NCBI GenBank assembly: GCA_041745535.1
Contig: JBGTIS010000175.1
Location: 62,001 to 126,000, forward strand
Source of the DNA: JBGTIS01 sp041745535
Lineage (GTDB): Bacteria > Bacteroidota > Bacteroidia > Cytophagales > Cyclobacteriaceae
Length of the DNA stretch: 64,000 nt
Reading direction: 5' to 3'
This document shows positions 44,221 to 53,222 of the stretch, in pieces. Every line of letters begins with the position of its first letter. Within the stretch, counting starts at the first letter, position 1. Position numbers and translations under genes: made by a program. The notes under the pieces were generated by a model. The model worked only from the letters and a program-made list of their open reading frames with translations. It ran no database searches and was not told where the DNA came from.

Positions 44221-45162
44221 ATGTTTTTTTCATTTTTACAAAAGTTTTTACGGAATTATTTTTCATTTTCCAGAACAGAAATGAGAGGTGTTTTTGTGTT
44301 GTTAATACTTTTGTTAGCCTTGTTATTCTCTCCTTTTTTATACCAGTCTTATCTTGAACAACATTATACAGCAGTAGATTATGAAAAAGACTGGCGGCAA
44401 ATGGATAGCCTGGTGCGGGTTATTGATAATCAGGTAACTCAGTCCAAAAAAAACAATCCGGCCCCGACCACTTCTCTGTCTTCTCATAGTAAACTAGTTG
44501 TTTTTAATCCGAATACGGCGAATCTGGAAACGCTGAAAAATTTAGGATTTGCCCCTACGATTGCCGGAAGAATTATTAAATACAGGGAAGCCGGAGGAAA
44601 GTTTCTACAGAAAAGTGATTTGCTGAAAATTTATGGCATTTCCAAAGCTACCTATCATAAAGTATTTAATTTTATCGACTTACCAGAAACCTATATAAAC
44701 CACACCACCTTTCAGCCCAAACAAAAAGCCAGTACCACCAACAAAATTTCCAGAGAAATCCAGAAACCTGTTAATATCAATACGGCAGATACTGCGGAAC
44801 TCAAAAAATTGAAGGGTATTGGTTCGGTTTTATCAGCGAGGATTGTTAAATACAGGAATCTTTTAGGTGGCTTTTTGCATACCGGTCAACTTACTGAAGT
44901 ATATGGCTTAAAACCTGAAACCCTGGCCCTGATTCAGGATAAAATTTTTATTAGTCCGGATTATCAGCCACAACTGCTCAACATTAATGAGGCTGATATT
45001 AGTGAACTAATCCGGCATCCATATATTAAATTAGAAACTGCCAAAGCTATTGTGAATCATAGAAGGAAATACGGGCTCTTTTTAAAACCAGAAGATGTGA
45101 AGGAAGTTAAACCAGTAAATGAAGAAGTATGGAGTAGAATAGCTGGATATATTAAAGTATAA
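44221..45162 (+). CDS. Membrane-anchored helix-hairpin-helix (ComEA-like) protein
   Basis: The start is placed at 44221 (MFFSFLQKFLRN) rather than 44191. One transmembrane helix (residues ~22-42, VFVLLILLLALLFSPFLYQ) precedes three ComEA-type helix-hairpin-helix modules: FNPNTANLETLKNLGFAPTI, VNINTADTAELKKLKGIGSV and LNINEADISELIRHPYI. The topology fits a DNA-binding protein outside the inner membrane as in DNA uptake, but no other competence genes are nearby, so that role is inferred. Confidence 0.85.
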   Translation: MFFSFLQKFLRNYFSFSRTEMRGVFVLLILLLALLFSPFLYQSYLEQHYTAVDYEKDWRQMDSLVRVIDNQVTQSKKNNPAPTTSLSSHSKLVVFNPNTANLETLKNLGFAPTIAGRIIKYREAGGKFLQKSDLLKIYGISKATYHKVFNFIDLPETYINHTTFQPKQKASTTNKISREIQKPVNINTADTAELKKLKGIGSVLSARIVKYRNLLGGFLHTGQLTEVYGLKPETLALIQDKIFISPDYQPQLLNINEADISELIRHPYIKLETAKAIVNHRRKYGLFLKPEDVKEVKPVNEEVWSRIAGYIKV

Positions 45163-45243
45163 AAGTGATACCAGCTATCAAATTTCAATATATAACTAAA
45201 TATTAGCTAAATTACTTTTTGACGCAATAGTTGTTTTCCCACC

Positions 45244-48200
45244 ATGATGCACAAAGTATTACAATCATTTTTACGGCGATTGACCAACCTGACCAGCAAT
45301 AATCGTTCTTTATATCTTCCCAGGCTAATAAATGGCCAATATGTGGATGTGCATGATTTTGACTTTTTGAACAATGAGTCTTCTTTTAAAATAATTGAAT
45401 GGCTGATTTCCGCCGTTACAGTGGGAAATGATGAAGGACAGAAATATCCGTTGTGCCAGGTAATTGATAGCCGTGACGCGGGAAATAACCAGGTAAGTGA
45501 GCGTGTGAAGAAGCTTTCCAGAACGGAAAAATTTTTGTACGAGGAGCAGGGGTCAAAAGATTTGTACATCGGATGGCCATTTGTACGGGGTAAATTTTCA
45601 GATGGAACCATTGTACGTTGTCCGCTGATGTTTTTCCCGGTTTCCTTAACTACCATTGCAGGTAAAAATTCAGGCCTGCAATGGGCGCTGAGCCTGAGAG
45701 ACGATATTATGCTAACCTTTAATAAAAGCTTTTTACTGGCTTACGCCCATTATAATCAATTTTCCATTCAGAACGAGTTGGTTGAAAAAACTTTTGACGA
45801 TTTTGATCCCGACAGCCGTATTTTTCGAACTTCACTTTACAAATTGTTGAAAGACAATAACCTGGAAATAAATTTTAACCAGGAAAATTTTATTGATAAA
45901 CTCACAGCATTTAAAGAATTTAAAAAGGCCGACCTGGACAAAACCGAAAAAAACGGCGTTCTTAAACTCTATCCGGAAGCCGTATTGGGCATATTTCCAC
46001 AGGCAGGTTCTTATCTGGTTCCCGATTACCTTTCTCTTATTCAGAACGAATCTATCAAGGATATTGAATCTTTTTTTACAAGCAGGTCTATAGCCGGGAA
46101 TGTGGTGCAACCGGAAGCCGAGGATACCAATGCAGAGGAACAAGGTTCTTTCCAATCCAGTGCGTACGATTTCCAGCATAGAATTAAGGAAGAACAATTA
46201 TACGCCCCGTTTGCCATGGATGCGTATCAGGAAAATGTATTAAAAGCGGTAAAAAAAGGTAATTCTCTCGTGGTGCAGGGCCCTCCTGGTACTGGTAAAT
46301 CACAGTTGATTGCCAATCTTATTGCCGATGGCATCGCACAGGGAAAACGCATCCTGCTGGTAAGTCAGAAAAAAGCGGCCTTAGACGTGGTGTACAACCG
46401 GCTTGCCGAAAAAGATATAGATGATTTTACAGCGCTGGTACATGATTTTAGAAATGACAGAAAGAAAATATATACCCAGATCAGGCAGCAAATAGGATCG
46501 GTTGATGAATACAAAATAAAAAATAACAGTCTGGATGCCATTTACCTGGAAAGAAACTTTCTGCAATACAGCAGAAGAATTGAACAAATCACCGAAGAGC
46601 TGGATGAATTCAAAGAATATTTGTTTGACGAAAAAGAGGCGGGTATTTCTGTTAAAGAACTTTATCTGACCTCAGATATTGCCGCGCCAGCTATTAACAT
46701 CAAACAGGAATATAAGTACTTTGATCTTCGGAACCTGGAAGATTTTACAAGAAAGTTAAAGCGATATGCTACCTATGCCATTCGGTTTGAAAGGGAAAAT
46801 TATCCTTGGTGCAACCGGAAGTCCTTTAAAGATTACGGCATTGGCGAATTAAAAACGATGCGGGAAATACTGTTCGCTGTTCCTGAAATAAAAAGAAAAA
46901 TCACTGAAGAAGTTCAAAAAGTTCTTCACGGCCCGGTAGATTTTACCATATGTGAACTGATACAAACCAAAACCGACAAAATTCTTGAGGTTTTGGAAAA
47001 CGTAAAAAATCCTGATGAATACGCGTTTTTCAGGCATATGTGTATGTCAGAAGAATCAGTGTCCGATCCGTTATGGCTTGCTAACGCTGAAAGAGTAATA
47101 TTAGAATGTTTTAACGGACAGGCCCCTGAGCGAAGTCTTAAAACCTCAGAACTGGGCAAATTTCAGGAAGTGATGCAAAGAGCTTCCGAATCGAGAGGTA
47201 ATTTATTTGACTGGCTTTGGTGGCAACTGGCATCAAAAGATAAAAAATTTCTGGCAAAAGTTTTTGAAAATAATCAGTTAAAGCCTAATAAAAAGGGCTT
47301 TGCCATCATGGCCGAAAGGGTTGATAACCGATTGAATCTGGAGCACAACTTTACCAAACTTCGTGAAAAATCCTGGCTTTCCGATATTCCTGAAAAAGAC
47401 TCAGAAGAATTATTTGACAAAGTCTATCTTCAGTCCTGGTTTAGCAAGCAAAAGAAAGCATTACAGGCCACCTGGATTTTTCTTTCTTTAAGGCATTTCA
47501 ATCAGTATTTTAATATCAAACATATTTCGTTTGATGAACTAAATACCAGGTCCAACCAACTTATCAAAATTTTATCGGAGATTCCTCATGCCCGTACCCA
47601 GTGGTTTAATTATCTGGTTCCGCCACAGGTGGCCAGGGTAATTAGTGACGATAACTATACCCAGTTTTTACAGGAAACCTTGCGGGAGGATTTCGAGAAA
47701 TTATGTGAATTCGACACATTAAAAGAGAATTTACAACCCCATGAAAAAAAGGTGATCGACCGTATTTTGGATGAGGCAGGTGAGGCTACCGTTGAGGAAA
47801 TCGAGCTGCTGTTCCAAAATAGTTTACGCCTTGCCTGGATTGATCACATTGAAATAAAATTTCCGGTGTTGCGAACGGTTTCTTCTCAAAAACTGCAAAC
47901 GCTGGAAGAGGAATTGCAGGAATGTATCGCGCGAAAATTCAATATCTGTAACGAAATCCTGCTAATGAAAGCCCGGGAGCAGGTTTATCAGGATCTTGAA
48001 TTTAATCGGCTCAATAACATGGTTACCTACCGAGAATTGCTGCACCAGGTGACAAAAAAACGAAAAATATGGCCGGCGCGAAAACTGGTTGCCGCTTTTC
48101 AGAACGAATTGTTTAAGCTAGTGCCCTGCTGGATGGCTTCGCCCGAATCGGTTTCTACTATATTTTCTCTGGAAGACCGCCCCATATTTGATTTGGTTAT

Positions 48201-49404
48201 TTTTGATGAGGCCTCCCAATGTTTTGCCGAAAAGGGCATTCCTGCCATGTACCGGGGTACCCAGATAGTGATTTGTGGCGACAACAAACAGCTTAAGCCC
48301 AACGATTTATATCAAATCAGGTGGGAAGAAGATGAAGAATCAGAAGACGCATCTGAAGCTATGGCCCTGGAAGCTGATTCATTGTTAACGCTGGGCAGCC
48401 AGTACCTGATGCAGGTCCAGTTAAAAGGCCATTACAGAAGTAAATCATTGGATTTGATTGATTTTTCAAACCGTCATTTTTACGATGGAACACTGCGGTT
48501 ATTGCCCGATTTTATCGATATGAATCAGGGAGATCCTGCAATTAAATATATCAAAGTTGATGGAATATGGAAAAACAATGCCAACGAAACAGAAGCCAGG
48601 AAAGTGGGGGATATAATCCGGCAACTGAACCTCGACAATCCTGAGAAATCCATTGGTGTGATTACTTTTAATGTGAACCAGCAACACCTGATCCAAGATG
48701 TAATTGAGGAGGAATGCAGGAAAGAATCAATGAAAATACCCGATTCCTTATTTGTGAAAAATATTGAAAATGTACAGGGCGATGAGCGTGAAATTATTAT
48801 TTTTTCTACCGGATATGCTCCTGACGAAAAGGGAAAACTGAAAATGCGGTTTGGCAGCCTCAACATGCCCAATGGTGAAAACAGACTGAATGTGGCTGTA
48901 ACCCGTGCCCGGGAGAAAATATATATCGTCAGCAGTATATTACCTGAACAACTGGATGTGGAAAAAACCAGAAATGAAGGGCCCAAATTGCTGAAAGCCT
49001 ATCTGCGATATGCCCGTGAAGTTTCCGAGGGAAAATATAAGCCTGTCCCTATTGGCGATAGTATTGGCAAGAACAACGATTGGTTTTTACAAAAAAAATT
49101 ATCGGGCTGGGCAAACGAATATTTAAAAGATGTATTTTTATTGCCAGAGCTCCCATTTGCTGACTTAACAGTAGTTGGCCCCACAGAAAATGGAATAAAA
49201 TCGAAGTATCTGGGGTTAATTAATACCGACGATTCCTTGTTTTACCAAAGTGTTTCGGCAAAGGAAAAGCACGCTTATCTGCCATTTATTTATAAAGAAA
49301 AGAACTGGCATTTTAAATCCGTGTACAGCAGAGAGTATTGGGAAAACCCTGAAAAATTCAAGGAAGATATCCAAAGGTTTATTCTCAGGGCAACACCCCA
49401 ATAG
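45244..49404 (+). CDS. DUF4011-type superfamily 1 helicase with degenerate nuclease-like C-terminus
   Basis: A 1386-residue protein. The N-terminus resembles the DUF4011 domain (LRRLTNLTSNNRSLYL). The SF1 helicase core is split: Walker A VQGPPGTGKSQLIANL at about residue 344, then over 600 helical residues, then FDLVIFDEASQCFAEKG (Walker B, ~988), ICGDNKQLKPNDLY, HYRSKS, ENVQGDEREIIIFS and NVAVTRAREKIYIVSS. The final ~110 residues align with the Vsr-like PD-(D/E)XK domain often found in these proteins, but the usual IECDG motif reads INTDD. It is probably involved in nucleic-acid repair or defence; substrate unknown. It has no operon partner. Confidence 0.82.
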   Translation: MMHKVLQSFLRRLTNLTSNNRSLYLPRLINGQYVDVHDFDFLNNESSFKIIEWLISAVTVGNDEGQKYPLCQVIDSRDAGNNQVSERVKKLSRTEKFLYEEQGSKDLYIGWPFVRGKFSDGTIVRCPLMFFPVSLTTIAGKNSGLQWALSLRDDIMLTFNKSFLLAYAHYNQFSIQNELVEKTFDDFDPDSRIFRTSLYKLLKDNNLEINFNQENFIDKLTAFKEFKKADLDKTEKNGVLKLYPEAVLGIFPQAGSYLVPDYLSLIQNESIKDIESFFTSRSIAGNVVQPEAEDTNAEEQGSFQSSAYDFQHRIKEEQLYAPFAMDAYQENVLKAVKKGNSLVVQGPPGTGKSQLIANLIADGIAQGKRILLVSQKKAALDVVYNRLAEKDIDDFTALVHDFRNDRKKIYTQIRQQIGSVDEYKIKNNSLDAIYLERNFLQYSRRIEQITEELDEFKEYLFDEKEAGISVKELYLTSDIAAPAINIKQEYKYFDLRNLEDFTRKLKRYATYAIRFERENYPWCNRKSFKDYGIGELKTMREILFAVPEIKRKITEEVQKVLHGPVDFTICELIQTKTDKILEVLENVKNPDEYAFFRHMCMSEESVSDPLWLANAERVILECFNGQAPERSLKTSELGKFQEVMQRASESRGNLFDWLWWQLASKDKKFLAKVFENNQLKPNKKGFAIMAERVDNRLNLEHNFTKLREKSWLSDIPEKDSEELFDKVYLQSWFSKQKKALQATWIFLSLRHFNQYFNIKHISFDELNTRSNQLIKILSEIPHARTQWFNYLVPPQVARVISDDNYTQFLQETLREDFEKLCEFDTLKENLQPHEKKVIDRILDEAGEATVEEIELLFQNSLRLAWIDHIEIKFPVLRTVSSQKLQTLEEELQECIARKFNICNEILLMKAREQVYQDLEFNRLNNMVTYRELLHQVTKKRKIWPARKLVAAFQNELFKLVPCWMASPESVSTIFSLEDRPIFDLVIFDEASQCFAEKGIPAMYRGTQIVICGDNKQLKPNDLYQIRWEEDEESEDASEAMALEADSLLTLGSQYLMQVQLKGHYRSKSLDLIDFSNRHFYDGTLRLLPDFIDMNQGDPAIKYIKVDGIWKNNANETEARKVGDIIRQLNLDNPEKSIGVITFNVNQQHLIQDVIEEECRKESMKIPDSLFVKNIENVQGDEREIIIFSTGYAPDEKGKLKMRFGSLNMPNGENRLNVAVTRAREKIYIVSSILPEQLDVEKTRNEGPKLLKAYLRYAREVSEGKYKPVPIGDSIGKNNDWFLQKKLSGWANEYLKDVFLLPELPFADLTVVGPTENGIKSKYLGLINTDDSLFYQSVSAKEKHAYLPFIYKEKNWHFKSVYSREYWENPEKFKEDIQRFILRATPQ

Positions 49405-49468
49405 GCATTATAGTAAAATATATTTATTCGTTTGGCCTGCTAATTTACAAATTGATACCAAACTGCTG

Positions 49469-49951
49469 TCAAACCAGTTCGGCCACATAACCGGCCAGTA
49501 TTTCCAGGTGCTTTTTATCAGTTTCATCAAAGCTGTTCAGCTGGTTGCTGTCTACATCCAATACCATAACCACTTCGCCATTTTTGATAACCGGAACCAC
49601 AATTTCAGATCTGGATTCGGAACTGCAGGCAATGTGTCCTGGAAACTGGTCTACATCAGGTACCACAACAGTTGATTTTTCGGCAAAGGCTGTTCCGCAC
49701 ACACCTTTTCCAAAGGCAATACGCGTACAGGCAATAGGTCCCTGAAAGGGTCCTAATACCAGCTCATCGTTTTCCACCAGATAAAAGCCCACCCAGAAAA
49801 AATTGAAACCGTACTTTAAAGCAGCCACAATATTGGAAAGGTTGGCAATCATATTTTTTTCCGGCTCGGTCAGTGCTTTTATTCGCGGTAACAAGGCAAT
49901 ATATTTTTCTTCTTTGGTTGCCTGTTCAGACAAGCGTAAATTTTCAGCCAT
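49469..49951 (-). CDS. Free methionine-(R)-sulfoxide reductase (GAF domain)
   Basis: A 160-residue GAF-fold enzyme that reduces free methionine-R-sulfoxide. The three active-site cysteines are C75 (PIACTRI), C85 (GKGVCGTA) and C109 (HIACSSES), with the 10- and 24-residue spacing of E. coli fRMsr. Other motifs: FFWVGFYLVENDELVLGPFQG and MVLDVDSNQLNSFDETD. It is the second intact gene after the secreted hypothetical, 12 bp downstream, giving probable co-transcription. Confidence 0.93.
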   Translation of the reverse strand: MAENLRLSEQATKEEKYIALLPRIKALTEPEKNMIANLSNIVAALKYGFNFFWVGFYLVENDELVLGPFQGPIACTRIAFGKGVCGTAFAEKSTVVVPDVDQFPGHIACSSESRSEIVVPVIKNGEVVMVLDVDSNQLNSFDETDKKHLEILAGYVAELV

Positions 49952-49963
49952 GGTGTATTGGTT

Positions 49964-50500
49964 TTACGGAATCGGTTTCACTTTATGGTAACCGGTAAGC
50001 TGGTAATCTGACAGGTTTTTGGTAACCAGAATGGTATCAACGGCAAAGTTTTTCCAGCGCGAATCAGTTCTCCAGAGCATGTCCATGGGAGGAAGAAATT
50101 CTACAAGATTCATTTTACCATCATTTCTATAAATTTTTGTGGTGATAGCCCCATTACTATCTATACCTTCCAAAAGGATATCAGGTTTTTTGTCATGATC
50201 AGCATCCAAGAGGAAAATAGCGGGATTACGAAGAAAAATATAATCAGTAATCACTATTTTGATAAAAGCGGATTTATCGGTATAGGTCAGTATAAATAAA
50301 TTATCAGTGCCTTTCTTGCGGGTAATTTGCAGGTTACATAAACTTTTATTGGTGAAATTGTCTTCTTCTGTACCATTAGATGAAATTCTTTCAAATATCA
50401 ATAAAGAAACATCTGAAAATACCTGTGCTTCCGCTTGAAAAACATTGGCAATTAAACTGGCATTAACTAATATAAGAATAAGTAAATTTCCGCATTTCAT
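49964..50500 (-). CDS. Secreted hypothetical protein with Asp-rich loop
   Basis: A 178-residue protein with a signal peptide (LLILILVNASLIANVFQAEA). No family is recognised. The segment FLLDADHDKKPDILLEG resembles the calcium-binding loop of FG-GAP/VCBS-type repeats. Its ATG begins 2 bp after the stop codon of the pseudogene upstream, implying a former two-gene unit. The fRMsr gene follows by 12 bp. Confidence 0.65.
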   Translation of the reverse strand: MKCGNLLILILVNASLIANVFQAEAQVFSDVSLLIFERISSNGTEEDNFTNKSLCNLQITRKKGTDNLFILTYTDKSAFIKIVITDYIFLRNPAIFLLDADHDKKPDILLEGIDSNGAITTKIYRNDGKMNLVEFLPPMDMLWRTDSRWKNFAVDTILVTKNLSDYQLTGYHKVKPIP

Positions 50501-50502
50501 GG

Positions 50503-50931
50503 TTAGTCAATAATTTTGTCAAATTCTTTACTTTTAAATTCACCGGTAATGTATATTACCAACCTGTTAGTAATTTCGTTTACCTTTGTAGTTACAATTC
50601 TCTTATCAATTAAACGTAACGTTTCCCATTCTATTTCTTCATTCAGACCATACCTTCTTTGAAGCTGCTTTGGCCTTCCTTCTTTATTAATCGGGAAAGC
50701 TACTAAAACAGTTCCACTTATTTTATCATAACTATCATGGAAAAGCGATAAAAACCATTCTATTGATCCATTTTGGAAAACGCATTCCTATTAGCAGATA
50801 AAAATAAGCTGAGTTTTTTCTCCCAAATCAAAAAAGATAGATTTTTGAATCAATTTTTTTACTTTTTCAGCACTTCCTGTAAACTCCAGTCAAATTTTTG
50901 CGGTATATAAAAATAGTTTCGCTAAAAGCAT
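50503..50931 (-). pseudogene. Decayed gene with TonB-C-like domain
   Basis: Read from an ATG at 50931, one frame keeps protein-like sequence for 142 codons but is broken by TGA at codon 14 (50892-50890) and TAA TAG at codons 47-48 (50793-50788). The remaining 94 codons (49-142) contain ISGTVLVAFPINKEGRP and LNEEIEWETLRLIDKR, which look like a TonB C-terminal/energy-transducer fold, and have no ATG start. The stop at 50505-50503 is 2 bp from the start of the next gene. The family assignment is tentative. Confidence 0.6.
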
Positions 50932-51017
50932 TATAATTTATATCGTGGTCTGATCCATTGACCTTAGTTTTATTATAACAACAAATACTTTTTGTACACC
51001 AAGCTGGTTATATACAT

Positions 51018-52514
51018 ATGAGCAGAATATTTATAGTTATATTAGTAAGTTTCCTTTCAGGGTTAGGAGGAGCTTATTTCTATCACCAAATTCTTGAATT
51101 TAATGTAAACGCACTAAAAGATTCGGATGTAAAAACAATTAGCTATTCAGAAAACCTTTCATCATCCCATAATGAAGGAGCAGTTCTGGAGGAGATAAAC
51201 GCTCCGTTTAATTATAACTCAAGGGGAGTCATTGGAAATCCACTGCCGCCTATGAACGACGATTTTACGTTTGCATCGGCAAAAAGTACCCCGAGTGTGG
51301 TTTATATTAAAACGAAATCCAATGTTTCTTACAGAAGAAGAAGCTGGATGGAGTTGTTTTTTGACGATCTTCCCAGCCAGGTAACAGTGAGTAGTGGTTC
51401 AGGGGTAATTTATACCGATGATGGTTATATTGTAACCAACAGCCACGTAATTGATGATGCGGACCAGATTGAGGTAATTCATCATAAACGTTCGTACGAG
51501 GCACAAATTGTAGGCGTAGATCCTTCAACCGACCTGGCGGTACTAAAAGTAGAAGGCAAGGGTTTGCCCAACATTACGCTGGGTAATTCCAGCGACCTTC
51601 AGGTAGGCGAATGGGTACTGGCTGTAGGTAATCCTTTTAATCTGACCTCTACGGTTACCGCCGGAATAGTAAGTGCCAAGGGGCGTGAAATTAATATTCT
51701 CAAAACCAACTTTCCTATTGAATCGTTTATCCAGACCGATGCCGCTATCAATCCGGGTAACAGTGGAGGCGCTTTGGTAAACAGAAACGGCGATTTGGTT
51801 GGCATCAATACAGCCATATTATCTAGAACCGGGTCTTATGCGGGATATGGGTTCGCTGTTCCGGCGGATATTGTGCGCAAAGTAGTGGATGATATCATTG
51901 AATATGGAGAGGTACAGAAAGCCTTTTTTGGTGGCGATGTGGCAGATTTAACTCCGGAAATAGCGAGAAAATTAAAAACAGACGATTTGTCAGGTGTGGT
52001 TGTCACTGCTGTTCAGAATAACAGTGGGGCAGGGGAGGCAGGCTTACTTCAAGGGGATATTATTGAAGAAGTAGATGGCAGGTACGTCAATAGCAGAAGC
52101 GATTTTGAGGAATTGTTGAGCTATATGTATCCCGGAGATGAGATACAGGTTGCTTACCGAAGAAATGGTAAACGATATCAGGCCAAAGTTCAACTTACCA
52201 ATCGCAACGGTACCCTGGGCATCAGCCGTCGGGAAATTTTTCACGATAACGATCTGGGAGCTGATTTTGAAACCGTATCAAAAGTGGAACGTGACCTGCT
52301 AAAAATTAATAACGGGGTAAAAATAACCCGCGTTTCTGATGGTTTTATTAAAAGGCTGGGTATTGAGGAAGGATTTATTATAACAGCGATTAATAACAGA
52401 GCCATAGAAAATCCGGCAGAACTGGCAGAGATTTTGACAAATATTAAAGGAAGAGTAAAAATAGAAGGGTTGAACAATAGAGGTGTTCGGGGCTATTACT
52501 CTTATTATTTTTAG
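51018..52514 (+). CDS. Periplasmic HtrA/DegP-like serine protease
   Basis: A 498-residue trypsin-like protease for envelope protein quality control. An N-terminal helix (residues ~3-22) acts as signal or anchor. The catalytic triad is H143 (VTNSHVIDD), D172 (PSTDLAVLK) and S249 (NPGNSGGALV). Two PDZ domains follow (residues ~300-395 and ~410-495), the second ending GYYSYYF. Upstream lies the pseudogene on the other strand; downstream a terminator, then a rhomboid protease. Confidence 0.95.
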   Translation: MSRIFIVILVSFLSGLGGAYFYHQILEFNVNALKDSDVKTISYSENLSSSHNEGAVLEEINAPFNYNSRGVIGNPLPPMNDDFTFASAKSTPSVVYIKTKSNVSYRRRSWMELFFDDLPSQVTVSSGSGVIYTDDGYIVTNSHVIDDADQIEVIHHKRSYEAQIVGVDPSTDLAVLKVEGKGLPNITLGNSSDLQVGEWVLAVGNPFNLTSTVTAGIVSAKGREINILKTNFPIESFIQTDAAINPGNSGGALVNRNGDLVGINTAILSRTGSYAGYGFAVPADIVRKVVDDIIEYGEVQKAFFGGDVADLTPEIARKLKTDDLSGVVVTAVQNNSGAGEAGLLQGDIIEEVDGRYVNSRSDFEELLSYMYPGDEIQVAYRRNGKRYQAKVQLTNRNGTLGISRREIFHDNDLGADFETVSKVERDLLKINNGVKITRVSDGFIKRLGIEEGFIITAINNRAIENPAELAEILTNIKGRVKIEGLNNRGVRGYYSYYF

Positions 52515-52550
52515 AAAAATTTAAAGAAACGAATAATTTGTGTTGATGCT

Positions 52551-52586
52551 ACCACTTGAGCTTCTACTCAGGTGGTAATTTTTTTT
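52551..52586 (+). terminator. Rho-independent terminator after htrA-like gene
   Basis: ACCACTTGAG (52551-52560) and CTCAGGTGGT (52567-52576) pair with one G-U; a run of eight T's follows. Confidence 0.9.
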
Positions 52587-52649
52587 AACTTGAAAGTAAA
52601 ATACTTTAGCAACTAATGAAATTTCTTTCACCGACCGAAACAGTGATAC

Positions 52650-53210
52650 ATGCTCGAAAATTTTAGTAAAAGTATTGTAGTTCCATCCCGAGTTGTATTT
52701 TTTATGTGGCTTATATTTTTTCCGCAATTTACTTTTGGGATAGACCTCACTGTATTTGGTATTTTACCCCGAACGGTGCATGGATTACTGGGAATAGTGG
52801 TTTCACCGTTATTGCATGGTAGTGTGGGCCATTTGGTATCCAATACACTGCCGCTGTTATTTTTGGGTACTACTTTGTTCTTATTTTACGATAAAATCGC
52901 CGGAAAGGTATTTTTACAGTGTTACTTTTATACGGGCGCGCTGGTATGGCTATTGGCAAGGCCGGCCATACATATTGGTGCCAGTGGTGTAATTTATGGA
53001 TTGGCTTCCTTCCTGATTTTTATTGGTTTCTTCAGGCATGATTTTAAATCAATTATCATTTCACTGATAACGATTTTTATATACAGCGGACTCTTTTATG
53101 GAATTATGCCATTTCAGATTGGGGTTTCCTGGGAGTCGCACCTGTTTGGCGGTATTATAGGGTTATTTTCCGCGGTCAGAACAAGTCGTTTAAGCAGGGT
53201 GAGCAGTTGA
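52650..53210 (+). CDS. Rhomboid family intramembrane serine protease
   Basis: A 186-residue six-helix rhomboid. The catalytic serine is S112 in IHIGASGVIYG and the histidine H164 in WESHLFGGIIG; the HGSVGHLVSN motif (H56, H61, N65) forms the oxyanion side. It is shorter than E. coli GlpG, lacking an N-terminal cytoplasmic domain. It has no operon partner; the natural substrate is unknown. It converges on recN with a 12-bp gap. Confidence 0.93.
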   Translation: MLENFSKSIVVPSRVVFFMWLIFFPQFTFGIDLTVFGILPRTVHGLLGIVVSPLLHGSVGHLVSNTLPLLFLGTTLFLFYDKIAGKVFLQCYFYTGALVWLLARPAIHIGASGVIYGLASFLIFIGFFRHDFKSIIISLITIFIYSGLFYGIMPFQIGVSWESHLFGGIIGLFSAVRTSRLSRVSS

Positions 53211-53222
53211 CAAAGTTACCCT

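Noticed and set aside
45244..49404. Anti-phage defence island around the large helicase
   Set aside because: Neighbours are a helix-hairpin-helix protein, a housekeeping redox enzyme and proteases; there is no methylase, toxin, integrase or other defence gene, so the helicase is treated as a single gene.
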